A stretch of 64,000 nt of DNA from Paraburkholderia caribensis (GTDB lineage: Bacteria; Pseudomonadota; Gammaproteobacteria; Burkholderiales; Burkholderiaceae): positions 1,054,001 through 1,118,000 of the forward strand of contig NZ_CP026103.1 of NCBI RefSeq assembly GCF_002902945.1, written 5' to 3'. Shown here one piece after another: positions 8,139-17,763 of this stretch. Under the pieces are notes generated by a model, which saw nothing but the letters and a program-made list of their open reading frames with translations, was not told the DNA's origin and did no database searches. Numbering within the stretch: position 1 is the stretch's first letter; each line of letters starts with the position of its first letter. Made by a program: the position numbers and the translations under genes.

Positions 8139-9290
8139 ATGTCCGCGATCTCCCTGAGCAACATTCAGAAGTCGTTCGGCGCCAACGCGCCCGTCATCCG
8201 CAATCTCAACCTTGAAATCGGCGCACACGAGTTTTGTGTGTTCCTCGGACCGTCCGGTTGCGGCAAGTCCACGTTGCTGCGCATCGTCGCCGGACTCGAA
8301 GACCAGACCGACGGCGACGTGACGATCGGCGGCCGGTCGATGAACGGCGTCCCCGCCGCCGGGCGCGGCGTCGCCATGGTGTTCCAGAGTTACGCCCTCT
8401 TCCCGCACATGTCGGTCTACGAAAACATGGCATTCGGCCTGAAGCTCGCGAAAACCCCGAAGGCCGAAGTCGATCGCAAGGTGCGCGAAGCGGCGCGCGT
8501 GCTGCAACTCGATACCCTGCTCGAACGCAAGCCGCGCGAACTGTCGGGCGGTCAGCGCCAGCGCGTCGCGATCGGCCGCGCGATCGTGCGCGAGCCCGGC
8601 GTGTTTCTGTTCGACGAGCCGCTGTCCAATCTCGACGCGGCGCTGCGCGGCCAGACTCGCATTGAAATCGCCCGGCTGCATCAGCGCTTTGCGCAGGCGA
8701 GCGTCGTCTACGTGACACACGACCAGATCGAAGCGATGACGCTCGCCGACAAGATCGTGCTGTTGCATGCGGGCGCGGATACGCAGCGCTTGGGCAGCAT
8801 CGCGCAGATTGGTGCACCGCTCGAGCTTTATCATCGGCCGCGTTCGCGGTTCGTTGCGGGTTTCATCGGCTCGCCGCGCATGAATTTCCTCGACGGCGAA
8901 GTCGACGCGATTGCGCAAGACGGCGTGCAGGTCAGGCTCGAACGTAGCGATACGACCTTGCGCGTGCTGGTCGACGGCGCGAGTCTCACGCGTGGCCAGC
9001 CTGTCACGCTCGGCATTCGCCCCGAGCACATCCGTCTCCACGGCGACGCGCAAACGCTCGCGGTCAGATCGCTGATTACCGAACAGCTTGGCGAGCACAG
9101 CTACGTGCATGTCGAGTGCGCGGACGGCACGCTGATCGCGAAGGCGCCCGGCGATGTGTCGATTCGCAACGGCGAGCCGCTGGCGTTGCGCGTGCCCGCC
9201 GACGCTTGCCATCTGTTCGATCAAGAAGGGCTCGCTCTGACGCGCACGGCCGCGACGGAAACGCAAGCTGTCGCGCTGCACATGTCGTAA
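8139..9290 (+). CDS. Sugar ABC transporter ATP-binding protein (MalK/UgpC type)
   Basis: 383 residues, cytoplasmic. Walker A GPSGCGKST (about 37-45), Q-loop VFQSYALFPH, ABC signature LSGGQRQRVAIG and Walker B VFLFDEPLSNLDA are all present. A C-terminal TOBE regulatory domain (about 240-370) is typical of carbohydrate importers of the CUT1 class. It is the first gene of the operon, directly behind the LacI operators, and supplies ATPase activity to the two permeases downstream. Confidence 0.95.
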   Translation: MSAISLSNIQKSFGANAPVIRNLNLEIGAHEFCVFLGPSGCGKSTLLRIVAGLEDQTDGDVTIGGRSMNGVPAAGRGVAMVFQSYALFPHMSVYENMAFGLKLAKTPKAEVDRKVREAARVLQLDTLLERKPRELSGGQRQRVAIGRAIVREPGVFLFDEPLSNLDAALRGQTRIEIARLHQRFAQASVVYVTHDQIEAMTLADKIVLLHAGADTQRLGSIAQIGAPLELYHRPRSRFVAGFIGSPRMNFLDGEVDAIAQDGVQVRLERSDTTLRVLVDGASLTRGQPVTLGIRPEHIRLHGDAQTLAVRSLITEQLGEHSYVHVECADGTLIAKAPGDVSIRNGEPLALRVPADACHLFDQEGLALTRTAATETQAVALHMS

Positions 9291-9430
9291 CAGCAGTGGG
9301 GCAACGACGCGAACCACGCCTGCCGGGTTCGCCGATCCGAACAGCCGGCCATAGAGCCGGTGCGGTGGGCAAGAAGACCGCTGTCCGCGTCGAGCGGCCG
9401 GCCAACAACGCAGTTCAAGGAGACACCACG

Positions 9431-10714
9431 ATGATGAACAAGCACCTGAGCCGCCTTGCCGGGCTCGCCTCTTTCAACACGCGTTCCGTGACGGCTGCGC
9501 TCGCTGTTTCGGCAGCACTGCTGTCGGGCTTCGTCGCCGATGCCGACGCCGGTCAGCTGAACGTGAACGTGTCGGCGCGCGGCAACCAGCGCTCGACGTG
9601 GCAGGACGCGTTCGACAAGTTCAAGAAGGCCAATCCCGACGTCGATCTGAAGATCACTTACATCACGGAAGAAGCGTACAAGGTGCAGATGGGCGGCTGG
9701 CTCGCCACGGATCCGCCCGATGTCGTGTCGTGGCACGACGGCGAGCGCATGGCCTACTACGCGAAGCGCGGCCTGCTCGAAGACCTGTCCGGCGACTGGG
9801 CGAAGAACGGCTGGAGCCAGCAGTACGCATCGGTGAAGGAAGCATCGACGTATAACGGCAAGCAGTATGCGGCGCCCCTCGGCTATGACGCATACGGCTT
9901 CTTCTATCGCAAGGATCTGTTTCAGAAGGCGGGCATCAAGGGCGAGCCGAAGACGTGGGAAGAATTCCTCGATGCCTGCAAGAAGCTCAAGGCAAGCGGC
10001 GTCGCGCCCATCGCCGTCGCCGCGCGCGACAGCTGGACGCTGGCCGCATGGTTCGATTATCTCGACCTGCGCATCAACGGCAATGAGTTTCACCAGAAGC
10101 TGATGGCTGGTGAAGTGCCGTACACCGATCCGCGCGTGAAGAAGGTCTACACGACGTGGAAGACCTTGATGGACGACCATTACTACATCGACAACGCGCT
10201 GTCCTACGACCTCGACTCGATCGGCCCGTTCCTCGCCAACGGCAAGGCCGCGATGATGCTGATGGGCACGTTCTTCTCGGCGGGCATTCCGTCGAGCGTC
10301 AAGGATCAGATCGGCTTCATGCGTTTCCCCGTGATCGATCCGAAGGTGCCGATGGCGGAGGACGGCCCCGTCAACGTGCTGCTGGTTCCCGCGAAGGCGA
10401 AGAACAAGACCGACGCGCGGCGTCTGCTAGCGTTCATGGAAACGCCTGAAATCAACGCGGATCTCGCGCGCGGCTGGGGACAGTTGCCGTCGAACAGCAA
10501 GGCGACGGAGCCGGAAGATCCGATCTCGAAGGTCGGCTTCCAGACGCTCGCCAGCACGACGGGCGGCATTGCGCAGTTCTACGACCGCGACATGACGAAG
10601 GAAATGGCCGACGAAGGCATGAAGGCCATGCAGCAGTTCTATAACGATCCGTCGCAGATCGATTCGCTGCTCGCCCGTCTCGAAGCGACGCGCAAACGCA
10701 TCTATCACAAGTGA
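9431..10714 (+). CDS. Extracellular sugar-binding protein of the ABC transporter
   Basis: 427 residues, periplasmic. A signal peptide runs to about residue 38 (hydrophobic stretch ending near ADADAG), followed by a family 1 solute-binding fold (SARGNQRSTWQDAF, PDVVSWHDGERMAYY). The ATG at 9431 is chosen because AAGGAGAC lies just upstream and the signal peptide starts there; the open frame extends further left without such signals. It delivers ligand to the permease pair; a galactoside is inferred from the enzymes encoded downstream. Confidence 0.93.
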   Translation: MMNKHLSRLAGLASFNTRSVTAALAVSAALLSGFVADADAGQLNVNVSARGNQRSTWQDAFDKFKKANPDVDLKITYITEEAYKVQMGGWLATDPPDVVSWHDGERMAYYAKRGLLEDLSGDWAKNGWSQQYASVKEASTYNGKQYAAPLGYDAYGFFYRKDLFQKAGIKGEPKTWEEFLDACKKLKASGVAPIAVAARDSWTLAAWFDYLDLRINGNEFHQKLMAGEVPYTDPRVKKVYTTWKTLMDDHYYIDNALSYDLDSIGPFLANGKAAMMLMGTFFSAGIPSSVKDQIGFMRFPVIDPKVPMAEDGPVNVLLVPAKAKNKTDARRLLAFMETPEINADLARGWGQLPSNSKATEPEDPISKVGFQTLASTTGGIAQFYDRDMTKEMADEGMKAMQQFYNDPSQIDSLLARLEATRKRIYHK

Positions 10715-10836
10715 TGTCCTGAGGGCGGCCGTGTAAACAGAACACGGCTGTCTGCCGGGCGCATCGCAAGCGCTGCGCCCACGAATCACCTGCCGCTCGC
10801 CGCTACGGACGAGCCGCATCGAACGAGGTCTTCGTC

Positions 10837-11739
10837 ATGTCAACGTCTATCGCTCGCCTGCCTTCGGCGCGCAGCCGCCGCACGTCCAGGTCCGGGCGCG
10901 CGCGTCACCGCGCGGCGTTCTATTTTCTGCTGCCGGGCTGCGCGTTGTTCGCGCTGTGCGTGATCTATCCGATCTTCAGCAGCATCGCGCTCAGCTTCTA
11001 TAACTGGGACGGCATGACGGAGAAGACCTTCATCGGCCTTGCGAACTACGCCGAGCTGTTCCAGGCGGACACCTTCTACGTCGCGCTGAAGAACAACCTG
11101 ATCTGGCTGGTGTTCTTCCTGCTTGCGCCGCCGTTGGGCCTGCTGTTCGCGCTGTACCTGAACCAGCAGGTGAAGGGCATGCGCGTGGTGAAGTCGCTGT
11201 TCTTTGCGCCGTTCGTGTTGTCGGGCGTGGTGGTCGGGCTCGTGTTCAGCTGGTTCTACGACCCGGCGTTCGGTTTGCTCAAGGTGATTGCCGGTCACGG
11301 CATTCCTGTGCTCGGCGATGCGCACACCGTGACGTTCGGCATTGTGTTCGCCGCGCTCTGGCCGCAGACGCCCTACTGCATGGTGCTGTATCTGACGGGC
11401 CTCACGTCGATCAACCCCGAAGTGGTGGAAGCCGCGCGCATGGAAGGCGCGAAGGGCTGGCGTCTGTTGTGGCACGTGATCCTGCCGCAACTGCGCCCGG
11501 CCACCTTCATGGCCGTCGTGCTGACGGTGATCGGCGCGTTGCGCAGCTTCGACCTGATCGCGGTGATGAGCGGCGGCGGACCGTTCGACAGCTCGACGGT
11601 GCTTGCCTATTACATGTACGACCAGGCCATCAAGTACTACCGCGAAGGCTACTCGGCGGCGATCGCTGTCGTGCTGTTCGCGATCATGCTCGTCTACATC
11701 GTGTTCCATCTGCGCCGGATGCTGCGCGAAGAACGCTGA
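10837..11739 (+). CDS. Sugar ABC transporter permease (MalF/LacF type)
   Basis: 300 residues with six predicted membrane segments. An arginine-rich cytoplasmic N-terminus precedes the first segment, near AAFYFLLPGCALFALCV. The EAA loop reads EAARMEGAKGWRLLWHVILP (about 197-216), which contacts the ATPase. It lies between binding protein and second permease in the usual CUT1 order. Confidence 0.93.
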   Translation: MSTSIARLPSARSRRTSRSGRARHRAAFYFLLPGCALFALCVIYPIFSSIALSFYNWDGMTEKTFIGLANYAELFQADTFYVALKNNLIWLVFFLLAPPLGLLFALYLNQQVKGMRVVKSLFFAPFVLSGVVVGLVFSWFYDPAFGLLKVIAGHGIPVLGDAHTVTFGIVFAALWPQTPYCMVLYLTGLTSINPEVVEAARMEGAKGWRLLWHVILPQLRPATFMAVVLTVIGALRSFDLIAVMSGGGPFDSSTVLAYYMYDQAIKYYREGYSAAIAVVLFAIMLVYIVFHLRRMLREER

Positions 11740-11765
11740 TTCACTATCGCGCAAGGAGAACGCTC

Positions 11766-12617
11766 ATGTACCCGCTTCCCGTCGAACGCTGGAAACCCTG
11801 GAATCGCGCGATCTACAAGGCGTCGCTGCCACTCGCGCTGCTGCTGTGGCTGCTGCCGATGCTCGCCGTGCTCGTCACGTCGATCCGCTCGTCCGACGAG
11901 CTTTCGCAAGGCGATTACTGGACGCTGCCGAAGCACTTCGCGCTGCTCGACAATTACGGCGCCGCGCTCACGCAAACGCCGATGCTGCATTACTTCGCCA
12001 ATAGCGTGCTGATCACGGTGCCCTCCGTGCTCGGCGCGATCCTGCTGGCGTCGATGGCGGGCTTCGCGCTCGCCACGTATCGCTTTCGCGGCAACATCGT
12101 CGTGCTGTTTACGTTCGTCGCGGGCAACTTCGTGCCCGTGCAGATCCTGATGATCCCCGTGCGCGACATGGCGCTGAAGGTTGGACTGTTCAACACCGTA
12201 TGGGCATTGATCATTTTTCATATTGCGTTTCAGACCGGCTTTTGCACGCTCTTTCTGCGCAACTTCATCAAGCAGTTGCCGTTCGAGTTGATCGAAGCGG
12301 CGCGCGTCGAAGGCGCGAGCGAATGGACCATCTACGCGCGCATCGTGCTGCCGTTGATCCGCCCTGCGCTTGCGGCGCTCGGCATTCTCGTCTTCACCTT
12401 TGTCTGGAACGACTATTTCTGGGCGCTGTGCCTCACGCAAGGCGACGACGCCGCGCCCATCACGGTCGGGGTCGCCGCGCTCAAGGGGCAATGGACGACC
12501 GCGTGGAATCTCGTCGCGGCGGGTTCGGTGCTGGCCGCGCTGCCTTCCGTGCTGATGTTCTTCCTGATGCAAAAGCACTTCGTGGCAGGGCTGACCTTCG
12601 GCGCAAGCAAAGGCTGA
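11766..12617 (+). CDS. Sugar ABC transporter permease (MalG/LacG type)
   Basis: 283 residues, six membrane segments, EAA loop EAARVEGASEWTIYARIVLP (about 177-196). The start at 11766 follows GCAAGGAGAACGCTC, a good ribosome site. The frame is open much further left, but that part is a shadow of the first permease. It forms the heterodimeric channel with the preceding protein. Confidence 0.93.
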   Translation: MYPLPVERWKPWNRAIYKASLPLALLLWLLPMLAVLVTSIRSSDELSQGDYWTLPKHFALLDNYGAALTQTPMLHYFANSVLITVPSVLGAILLASMAGFALATYRFRGNIVVLFTFVAGNFVPVQILMIPVRDMALKVGLFNTVWALIIFHIAFQTGFCTLFLRNFIKQLPFELIEAARVEGASEWTIYARIVLPLIRPALAALGILVFTFVWNDYFWALCLTQGDDAAPITVGVAALKGQWTTAWNLVAAGSVLAALPSVLMFFLMQKHFVAGLTFGASKG

Positions 12618-12662
12618 CGCGCAAGGCCGACCGCACACTACTGATCTCTGGAGAAATCGACA

Positions 12663-14636
12663 ATGCAACTGGGTGTTTGCTACTACCCCGAACAATGGCC
12701 GGAAACGCTATGGGCCGACGACGCGCGCCGGATGGTCGAACTCGGCATCACGCATGTGCGGATCGCCGAATTTGCGTGGAGCCGCATGGAGCCGCGCGCG
12801 GGCGCCTATGAATGGACATGGCTCGACCGCGCCGTGACGACGCTCGCCGACGCCGGCCTGAAAATCGTGCTCGGCACGCCCACCGCATCGCCGCCGAAGT
12901 GGCTCGTCGACTCGATGCCGGAGATGCTGCCCGTGCGTGCCGACGGCACCACGTGGAATTCCGGTTCGCGCCGTCACTACGATATTTGCAGCGAGCCGTA
13001 TCGACGCGAATGTCTGCGGATCGTCGAGGCGATGGCGCAGCGCTATGGTTCGCATCCCGCCGTCATCGCGTGGCAGACGGACAATGAGCTCGGCTGTCAC
13101 GAGACCGTGCCGAGCTACTCGAAGGCGGCCCGCGCGCGCTTCCAGACGTGGCTCGCGCGCCGCTACGAGACCGTCGACAACCTGAACCAGCGCTGGGGCA
13201 CGGTGTTCTGGAGCATGGAATATGCATCGTTCGATGCAATCGGGTTGCCGAACCTGACGCCGACCGACGCAAACCCGATTCATCTGCTCGACTTCCGCCG
13301 CTTCATGTCGGACGAAGTGGCGAGCTTCCATCGCGAACAGGTCGATGTGCTGCGACGTCATGCGCCGAACGCGGACATGCTGCACAACTTCATGGGTTTT
13401 TTCACGACCTTCGATCACTATCGCTTCGCCGCGAACAAGAGCATCGACGTCGCGACGTGGGACAGTTATCCGATCGCACGCACGGAAGTGATCGCGTTGA
13501 GCGAACAGGACAAGGCGCGCTATGCGCGCACGGGGCACCCCGATGTATCGGCATTCGATCACGACCGCTATCGCGCGATCGGTGAAGGACGTTTCTGGGT
13601 GATGGAACAGGAAGCGGGCCCTGTGAACTGGGCGCCGTGGAACCCCGTGCCCGCGCCCGGCATGGTGCGTCTGTGGGCCTATGAGGCCTTCGCGCACGGC
13701 GCGGAACTGGTGTCGTATTTCCGCTGGCGACAGGCGCCGTTCGCGCAGGAACAGATGCACTCCGGACTGAACCTGCCCGACAACACGCTGTCGCCGGGCG
13801 GCCGCGAAGTGGCGCGCGCCGCGCAGGAGATCGCGCAGTCCGCTGCACTGACGAAGCTCGCGCAAAGCGGCCCCGCGCCGCGCGCCGAAGTCGCCCTTGT
13901 GTTCGACTACGAAACGCAATGGATGTTCGAAATCCAGCGGCATGCAAAGGGTTTCGATTATCAGACGCTTGCGTTCGAGTATTACCGGACGCTGCGCGAA
14001 ATGGCGCTCGACGTCGATATCGTGTCGGCGCATGCCGATCTGTCCGGCTACAAGCTGATCGTCGTGCCGGGTCTTGCCGCCTTGCCGGCGGGCTTTGCGA
14101 AGACCGTCGAGCAATCTTCCGCGCAATGGGTGATCGGCCCGCGCACGGGCTCGAAGACGGCGGACTTCGCGATTCCCGCGCAGTTGCCGCCCGGCGCGCT
14201 GCAAACGGTGCTGCCGTTCAAGGTGCTCGAAGTCGATTCGTTGCGTCCGACGCTGCAACCGGCCACGACATTCGAAGGTGTGACGGGCATCGCCTTGCAC
14301 TGGCGCGAACATATCGAAACGCGCGACGGTCTCGACGTGCTCGCGCGCTTCGATGACAACTGGCCCGCCATCGTGGCGCGCGGACATGTGCGCTATGCGA
14401 GCGCGTGGTTCGACGCGGCGTTGCATCGCGCGTTGCTAGAAGGTGCGGCGCGCGATGCGGGGCTTGCTGTTACACAGCTTGCGCAAGGATTACGCGTGCG
14501 GCGTCGCGGCGAGATCACGTTCGCGTTCAACTTCGGCGCGACTGCTGCCGAAGCGCCTGCACCCGATAACGCGCAATTCGTGCTCGGTCAGCGCACGCTC
14601 GGCACCGCCGACGTCTGTGCGTGGATCGCCGCGTGA
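12663..14636 (+). CDS. Beta-galactosidase, glycoside hydrolase family 42
   Basis: 657 residues, no signal peptide, so cytoplasmic hydrolysis of imported beta-galactosides. The N-terminal TIM barrel starts LGVCYYPEQWP. The acid/base glutamate is E142 in WQTDNELGCH and the likely nucleophile is E315 in VMEQEAGPVNW. A trimerisation and beta domain follow in the C-terminal half, giving usual family length. It lies 46 bp after the permease with GGAGAAAT before the start, and its stop overlaps the start of the next galactosidase. Confidence 0.95.
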   Translation: MQLGVCYYPEQWPETLWADDARRMVELGITHVRIAEFAWSRMEPRAGAYEWTWLDRAVTTLADAGLKIVLGTPTASPPKWLVDSMPEMLPVRADGTTWNSGSRRHYDICSEPYRRECLRIVEAMAQRYGSHPAVIAWQTDNELGCHETVPSYSKAARARFQTWLARRYETVDNLNQRWGTVFWSMEYASFDAIGLPNLTPTDANPIHLLDFRRFMSDEVASFHREQVDVLRRHAPNADMLHNFMGFFTTFDHYRFAANKSIDVATWDSYPIARTEVIALSEQDKARYARTGHPDVSAFDHDRYRAIGEGRFWVMEQEAGPVNWAPWNPVPAPGMVRLWAYEAFAHGAELVSYFRWRQAPFAQEQMHSGLNLPDNTLSPGGREVARAAQEIAQSAALTKLAQSGPAPRAEVALVFDYETQWMFEIQRHAKGFDYQTLAFEYYRTLREMALDVDIVSAHADLSGYKLIVVPGLAALPAGFAKTVEQSSAQWVIGPRTGSKTADFAIPAQLPPGALQTVLPFKVLEVDSLRPTLQPATTFEGVTGIALHWREHIETRDGLDVLARFDDNWPAIVARGHVRYASAWFDAALHRALLEGAARDAGLAVTQLAQGLRVRRRGEITFAFNFGATAAEAPAPDNAQFVLGQRTLGTADVCAWIAA

Positions 14637-17071
14637 TGGATCGCCCGCGCGAGATGCCGGCCACCATCCTGACTGCCGATGCAAGCCGCCCTGCCGCTGC
14701 ACCGCTCGCGGATACGTTGCGGATGGGCGCGAATACATCGCCCGATGGCCGGACGATCGGCATCAACAGCCGCTATCTGACACGCGACGGCGAACCGTGG
14801 CTGCCCGTCATGGGCGAGTTGCATTACGCGCGCGTGCCCGAAGCGCAGTGGGACGACGCGCTTGCGAAGGTCAAGGCGGCGGGCGTCGATATCGTGTCGT
14901 CGTATGTGATCTGGCGTTATCACGAGCGACGGGCCGGGCAGTTCGACTGGCATGCGCGGCTCGATCTGCGTCGATTCATCGAAAACTGTGCGAAACGCGG
15001 GCTGTACGCGTTCGTTCGCATTGGACCGTGGGTGCATGCGGAGGTCCGTTATGGCGGCATCCCTGCGTGGGTCGTCGATCAGGTGCCGACGCGCTGCGAC
15101 GATCCGCTGTATCTGCAGTACGTGCAGCGCTTCTTTGCTGAAATCGCGGCGCAGCTAGCGGGCTTATTGTGGAAGGATGGCGGCCCTGTGATCGGCATTC
15201 AGCTCGAGAACGAATACAACCTGACCGGGGCGCAGCAAGGGCCCACGCACATCGCGACACTCAAGCGCCTCGCGCGCGAAGCGGGACTTGACGTGCCTCT
15301 GTACACGGTCACCGGCTGGGACAATGCCGTGTTTCCGCGCCGCGAAGTCGCGCCGGTTTTTGGCGGCTATGCGGATTTGCCGTGGGGGACATCGACGGAG
15401 GTGTCCGCGCCGGGCGAGGTGTATGGGTTTCGCTTGACGAGCCGGGTCGGCGGCGATCTTGGCGCACAAACCCATAACAGCGAGCCTGGCGATGCCGATG
15501 CCGTAGCGCACGAAACGCCGTTTCTAGGCGCGGAATTCGGTGGGGGCGTGCCGACGATGTACCGGCGCCGTCCCGTTCTCGACCCCGATGACATCGCGGC
15601 GATGCTGCCCGTGCAGCTTGGTTCCGGCGTGAATCTGTACGGTTACTACATGCTGCATGGCGGCCGCAATCTGCCTGGCGATGTGGATGGGCAGGAGTCG
15701 ACGGCGTCGGGCGGATATAACGATCTGCCCGTCGTCAATTACGATTTTCAGGCGCCTTACGGCGCGAATGGCGAAGCGCATGCTGTGCTTGGCAAGCTGC
15801 GGCCGATGCATCTGTTTCTTCAGCAATGGGGCAGCGAACTGGCGACCTGCGATGTGTACGCGCCGGAGCGAGTGCCGCGTGGTGCGGACGATCTTGAAAC
15901 GCCGCGGTTTTCGGTGCGTGCGGACGGCGATCGCGGGTTTCTGTTTTTCAACAATCATGTGCGGCAGTATCGGATGCCTGAGCGGCGAGGCGTGCAGTTC
16001 GCGGTGAAGCTCGCGACTCGCACGGTCATGCTGCCTGCCGAGCCGATCGATATTGCGCCGGGAAGGTGGTTCGTGTGGCCGATTGGACTTGCGCTGGGTG
16101 GCGCGCGATTGCGTTATGCGACTGCGCAGCCCGTTACGCGGCTTTCGACGCATGAAGGCGCAACGTATGTGTTCGCCGCAACGGATGGGATCGTGGCTGA
16201 GTTTGCGTTCGAGCCGGATAGCGTGACGCGTATCGAATCTGCCGATTCTCATGGAGTTTTGATTACGCATGAGGCGGATGGTGGGCTGATTGTGCGTCCT
16301 GTGGCTGGTTCCGTATTCACCGCGATGTGTCGTGACGGCTCGCGTATCACTTTCATCACGCTCGCGAGCGAGGATATTGAACGGCTCAGCGTTCTGCCAT
16401 TCGATGGGCAGCGCCGGCTGATTCTTACCGATGCATTGGCGTTCGAGCGCGATGGCGAACTCGTATTGCGTTCTATGGGTGTCGCTGCTTTTGATGTCGC
16501 TGTTTATCCGCCCTTGGAGCGGGATGTGCGCTCGACGCATGCTTTCGTGGAAGCGCCACGAGACGGCGTTTTTCAGCGCTTCGCTGTGACTGTGCCGATG
16601 GTTGCGTTCGATGTCGGTGTTACGTCGTTGCGGCTCGCGCAGAAGGTGCAGCCTGTTGCTTCAGGCGGTGCAGCGCTGGCTGCTGTTGAACCGGCGCCGG
16701 AATGCTTTGGCAAGGCCGCTGCGTGGCGTATCGAGGTGCCGATTGCGGCATTGAATGCGACCGGTCTGAGTAATGCCTATCTGTCGATTCAATATGCAGG
16801 TGATGTCGGGCGGCTGTTCTCGGGGGGCGATTTGATCGACGATCATTTTTATAATGGCCTGTCTTGGGAGATCGGCGTGCGCAATGTGATGATCGATCCG
16901 CAGCAATCGCTGATGCTGACTGTGCTGCCAATGCGGGCAGATGCGCCTGTTTATCTCGATGCGAGGCATGATCTCAGGGGTTCGATCTCCGATCAGGTTG
17001 CTGAGGTTTTTGGTGTGAAATGGGTGCCTGAGTATGAGGTGGTTCTTTCGCTGGCATCCGCGAATTGTTAG
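14636..17071 (+). CDS. Beta-galactosidase, glycoside hydrolase family 35
   Basis: 811 residues from the ATG at 14636, which overlaps the GH42 stop codon (TGATG) and implies translational coupling; a GTG 15 bp upstream is a less likely start. GH35 hallmarks are IVSSYVIWRYHE, VRIGPWVHAEVRYGG and GGPVIGIQLENEYN (acid/base E193), with a probable nucleophile in FLGAEFGGG. No signal peptide. The long C-terminal half presumably forms beta-sandwich domains. The last codons and stop lie inside the arm of the large inverted repeat at 17049-17709. The substrate is inferred to be a galactan- or lactose-type oligosaccharide. Confidence 0.93.
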   Translation: MDRPREMPATILTADASRPAAAPLADTLRMGANTSPDGRTIGINSRYLTRDGEPWLPVMGELHYARVPEAQWDDALAKVKAAGVDIVSSYVIWRYHERRAGQFDWHARLDLRRFIENCAKRGLYAFVRIGPWVHAEVRYGGIPAWVVDQVPTRCDDPLYLQYVQRFFAEIAAQLAGLLWKDGGPVIGIQLENEYNLTGAQQGPTHIATLKRLAREAGLDVPLYTVTGWDNAVFPRREVAPVFGGYADLPWGTSTEVSAPGEVYGFRLTSRVGGDLGAQTHNSEPGDADAVAHETPFLGAEFGGGVPTMYRRRPVLDPDDIAAMLPVQLGSGVNLYGYYMLHGGRNLPGDVDGQESTASGGYNDLPVVNYDFQAPYGANGEAHAVLGKLRPMHLFLQQWGSELATCDVYAPERVPRGADDLETPRFSVRADGDRGFLFFNNHVRQYRMPERRGVQFAVKLATRTVMLPAEPIDIAPGRWFVWPIGLALGGARLRYATAQPVTRLSTHEGATYVFAATDGIVAEFAFEPDSVTRIESADSHGVLITHEADGGLIVRPVAGSVFTAMCRDGSRITFITLASEDIERLSVLPFDGQRRLILTDALAFERDGELVLRSMGVAAFDVAVYPPLERDVRSTHAFVEAPRDGVFQRFAVTVPMVAFDVGVTSLRLAQKVQPVASGGAALAAVEPAPECFGKAAAWRIEVPIAALNATGLSNAYLSIQYAGDVGRLFSGGDLIDDHFYNGLSWEIGVRNVMIDPQQSLMLTVLPMRADAPVYLDARHDLRGSISDQVAEVFGVKWVPEYEVVLSLASANC

Positions 17072-17709
17072 CCTGGTTCACGCGTCGCCCCTGTGCGGGG
17101 CGGCACCTACTTTTCTTTGCCGCCGCAAAGAAAAGTAGGCAAAAGAAAGCGGCTCACACCGCCAATTCTTGACGTTTATCCACGGGCCCCCAACGTCCCC
17201 ACACCTCACACGCCAGCGGCCCCGATTGGTGTCCGTTGCCAACGCTTCGAACAGGCGCCTCACCCGCTTCGAATACCCGTACCCGGTCAGGCGGCAGCGA
17301 ATGGTATGCGCCGCCCAGGTGGCAAACTGTGTGTAGGTTGTCGCGTCGTATAGGGTAGCGCTCTTACAGGGTGGAACGCGCGTGCTAACGGTCCGGAGTG
17401 AGGCGTGCGAGGCACTACGGCCTACACACAGTTTGCCACCTGGGCGGCCGTGGACTGCCTGGCGCCGCATGCTCAAACACGGGTGCGTGAAGCGGGTGAG
17501 GCGCTCTTTCAGAGCGCTTGCAACGAACACGAATGACGTGATTGCCGTGTGAAGCGTAAGAACCTTCGGGGGCCCTCAGGCAAGGACATGGGCTGGCGGT
17601 GTGAGCCGCTTTCTTTTGCCTACTTTTCTTTGCGGCGGCAAAGAAAAGTAGGTGCCGCCCCGCACAGGGGCGACGCGTGAAGCACGCTAACAAATCGCGG
17701 ATGCCAGCG
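17049..17709. repeat. 661-bp nested inverted-repeat (giant palindrome) element
   Basis: Outer arms 17049-17164 and 17594-17709 are each 116 bp and reverse-complementary with only three mismatches and no gaps. Inner arms 17310-17337 and 17421-17448 form a perfect 28-bp pair. The sequence between them is also partly complementary, for example the gcgcctcacccgcttc block near 17253 and its complement near 17492. The central loop is about 83 nt. Each outer arm contains its own small hairpin, tacttttctttgc...gcaaagaaaagta. No protein gene is encoded. The element sits between two convergent genes and may act as a bidirectional terminator or be a non-autonomous mobile repeat; both are inference. Confidence 0.9.
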
Positions 17710-17718
17710 CAAACACAA

Positions 17719-17757
17719 CCAAAACCAAAACCAAAACCAAACCAAAACCAAAAACAC
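17719..17757. repeat. CCAAAA short tandem repeat
   Basis: About five to six imperfect CCAAAA units just after the stop of the LysR gene (which reads right to left) and next to the giant palindrome. On the minus strand this is a GGTTTT array that could form a two-tetrad G-quadruplex in RNA or DNA. Confidence 0.7.
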
Positions 17758-17763
17758 CAAACC

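Noticed and set aside
8100..9317. 405-codon minus-strand open frame over the sugar ABC ATPase gene
   Set aside because: Pure antisense shadow; the plus strand encodes an intact ATPase with all motifs.
17049..17709. CRISPR array or integron attachment site
   Set aside because: The repeats are inverted and nested, not direct and regularly spaced, and no cas or integrase gene is present.
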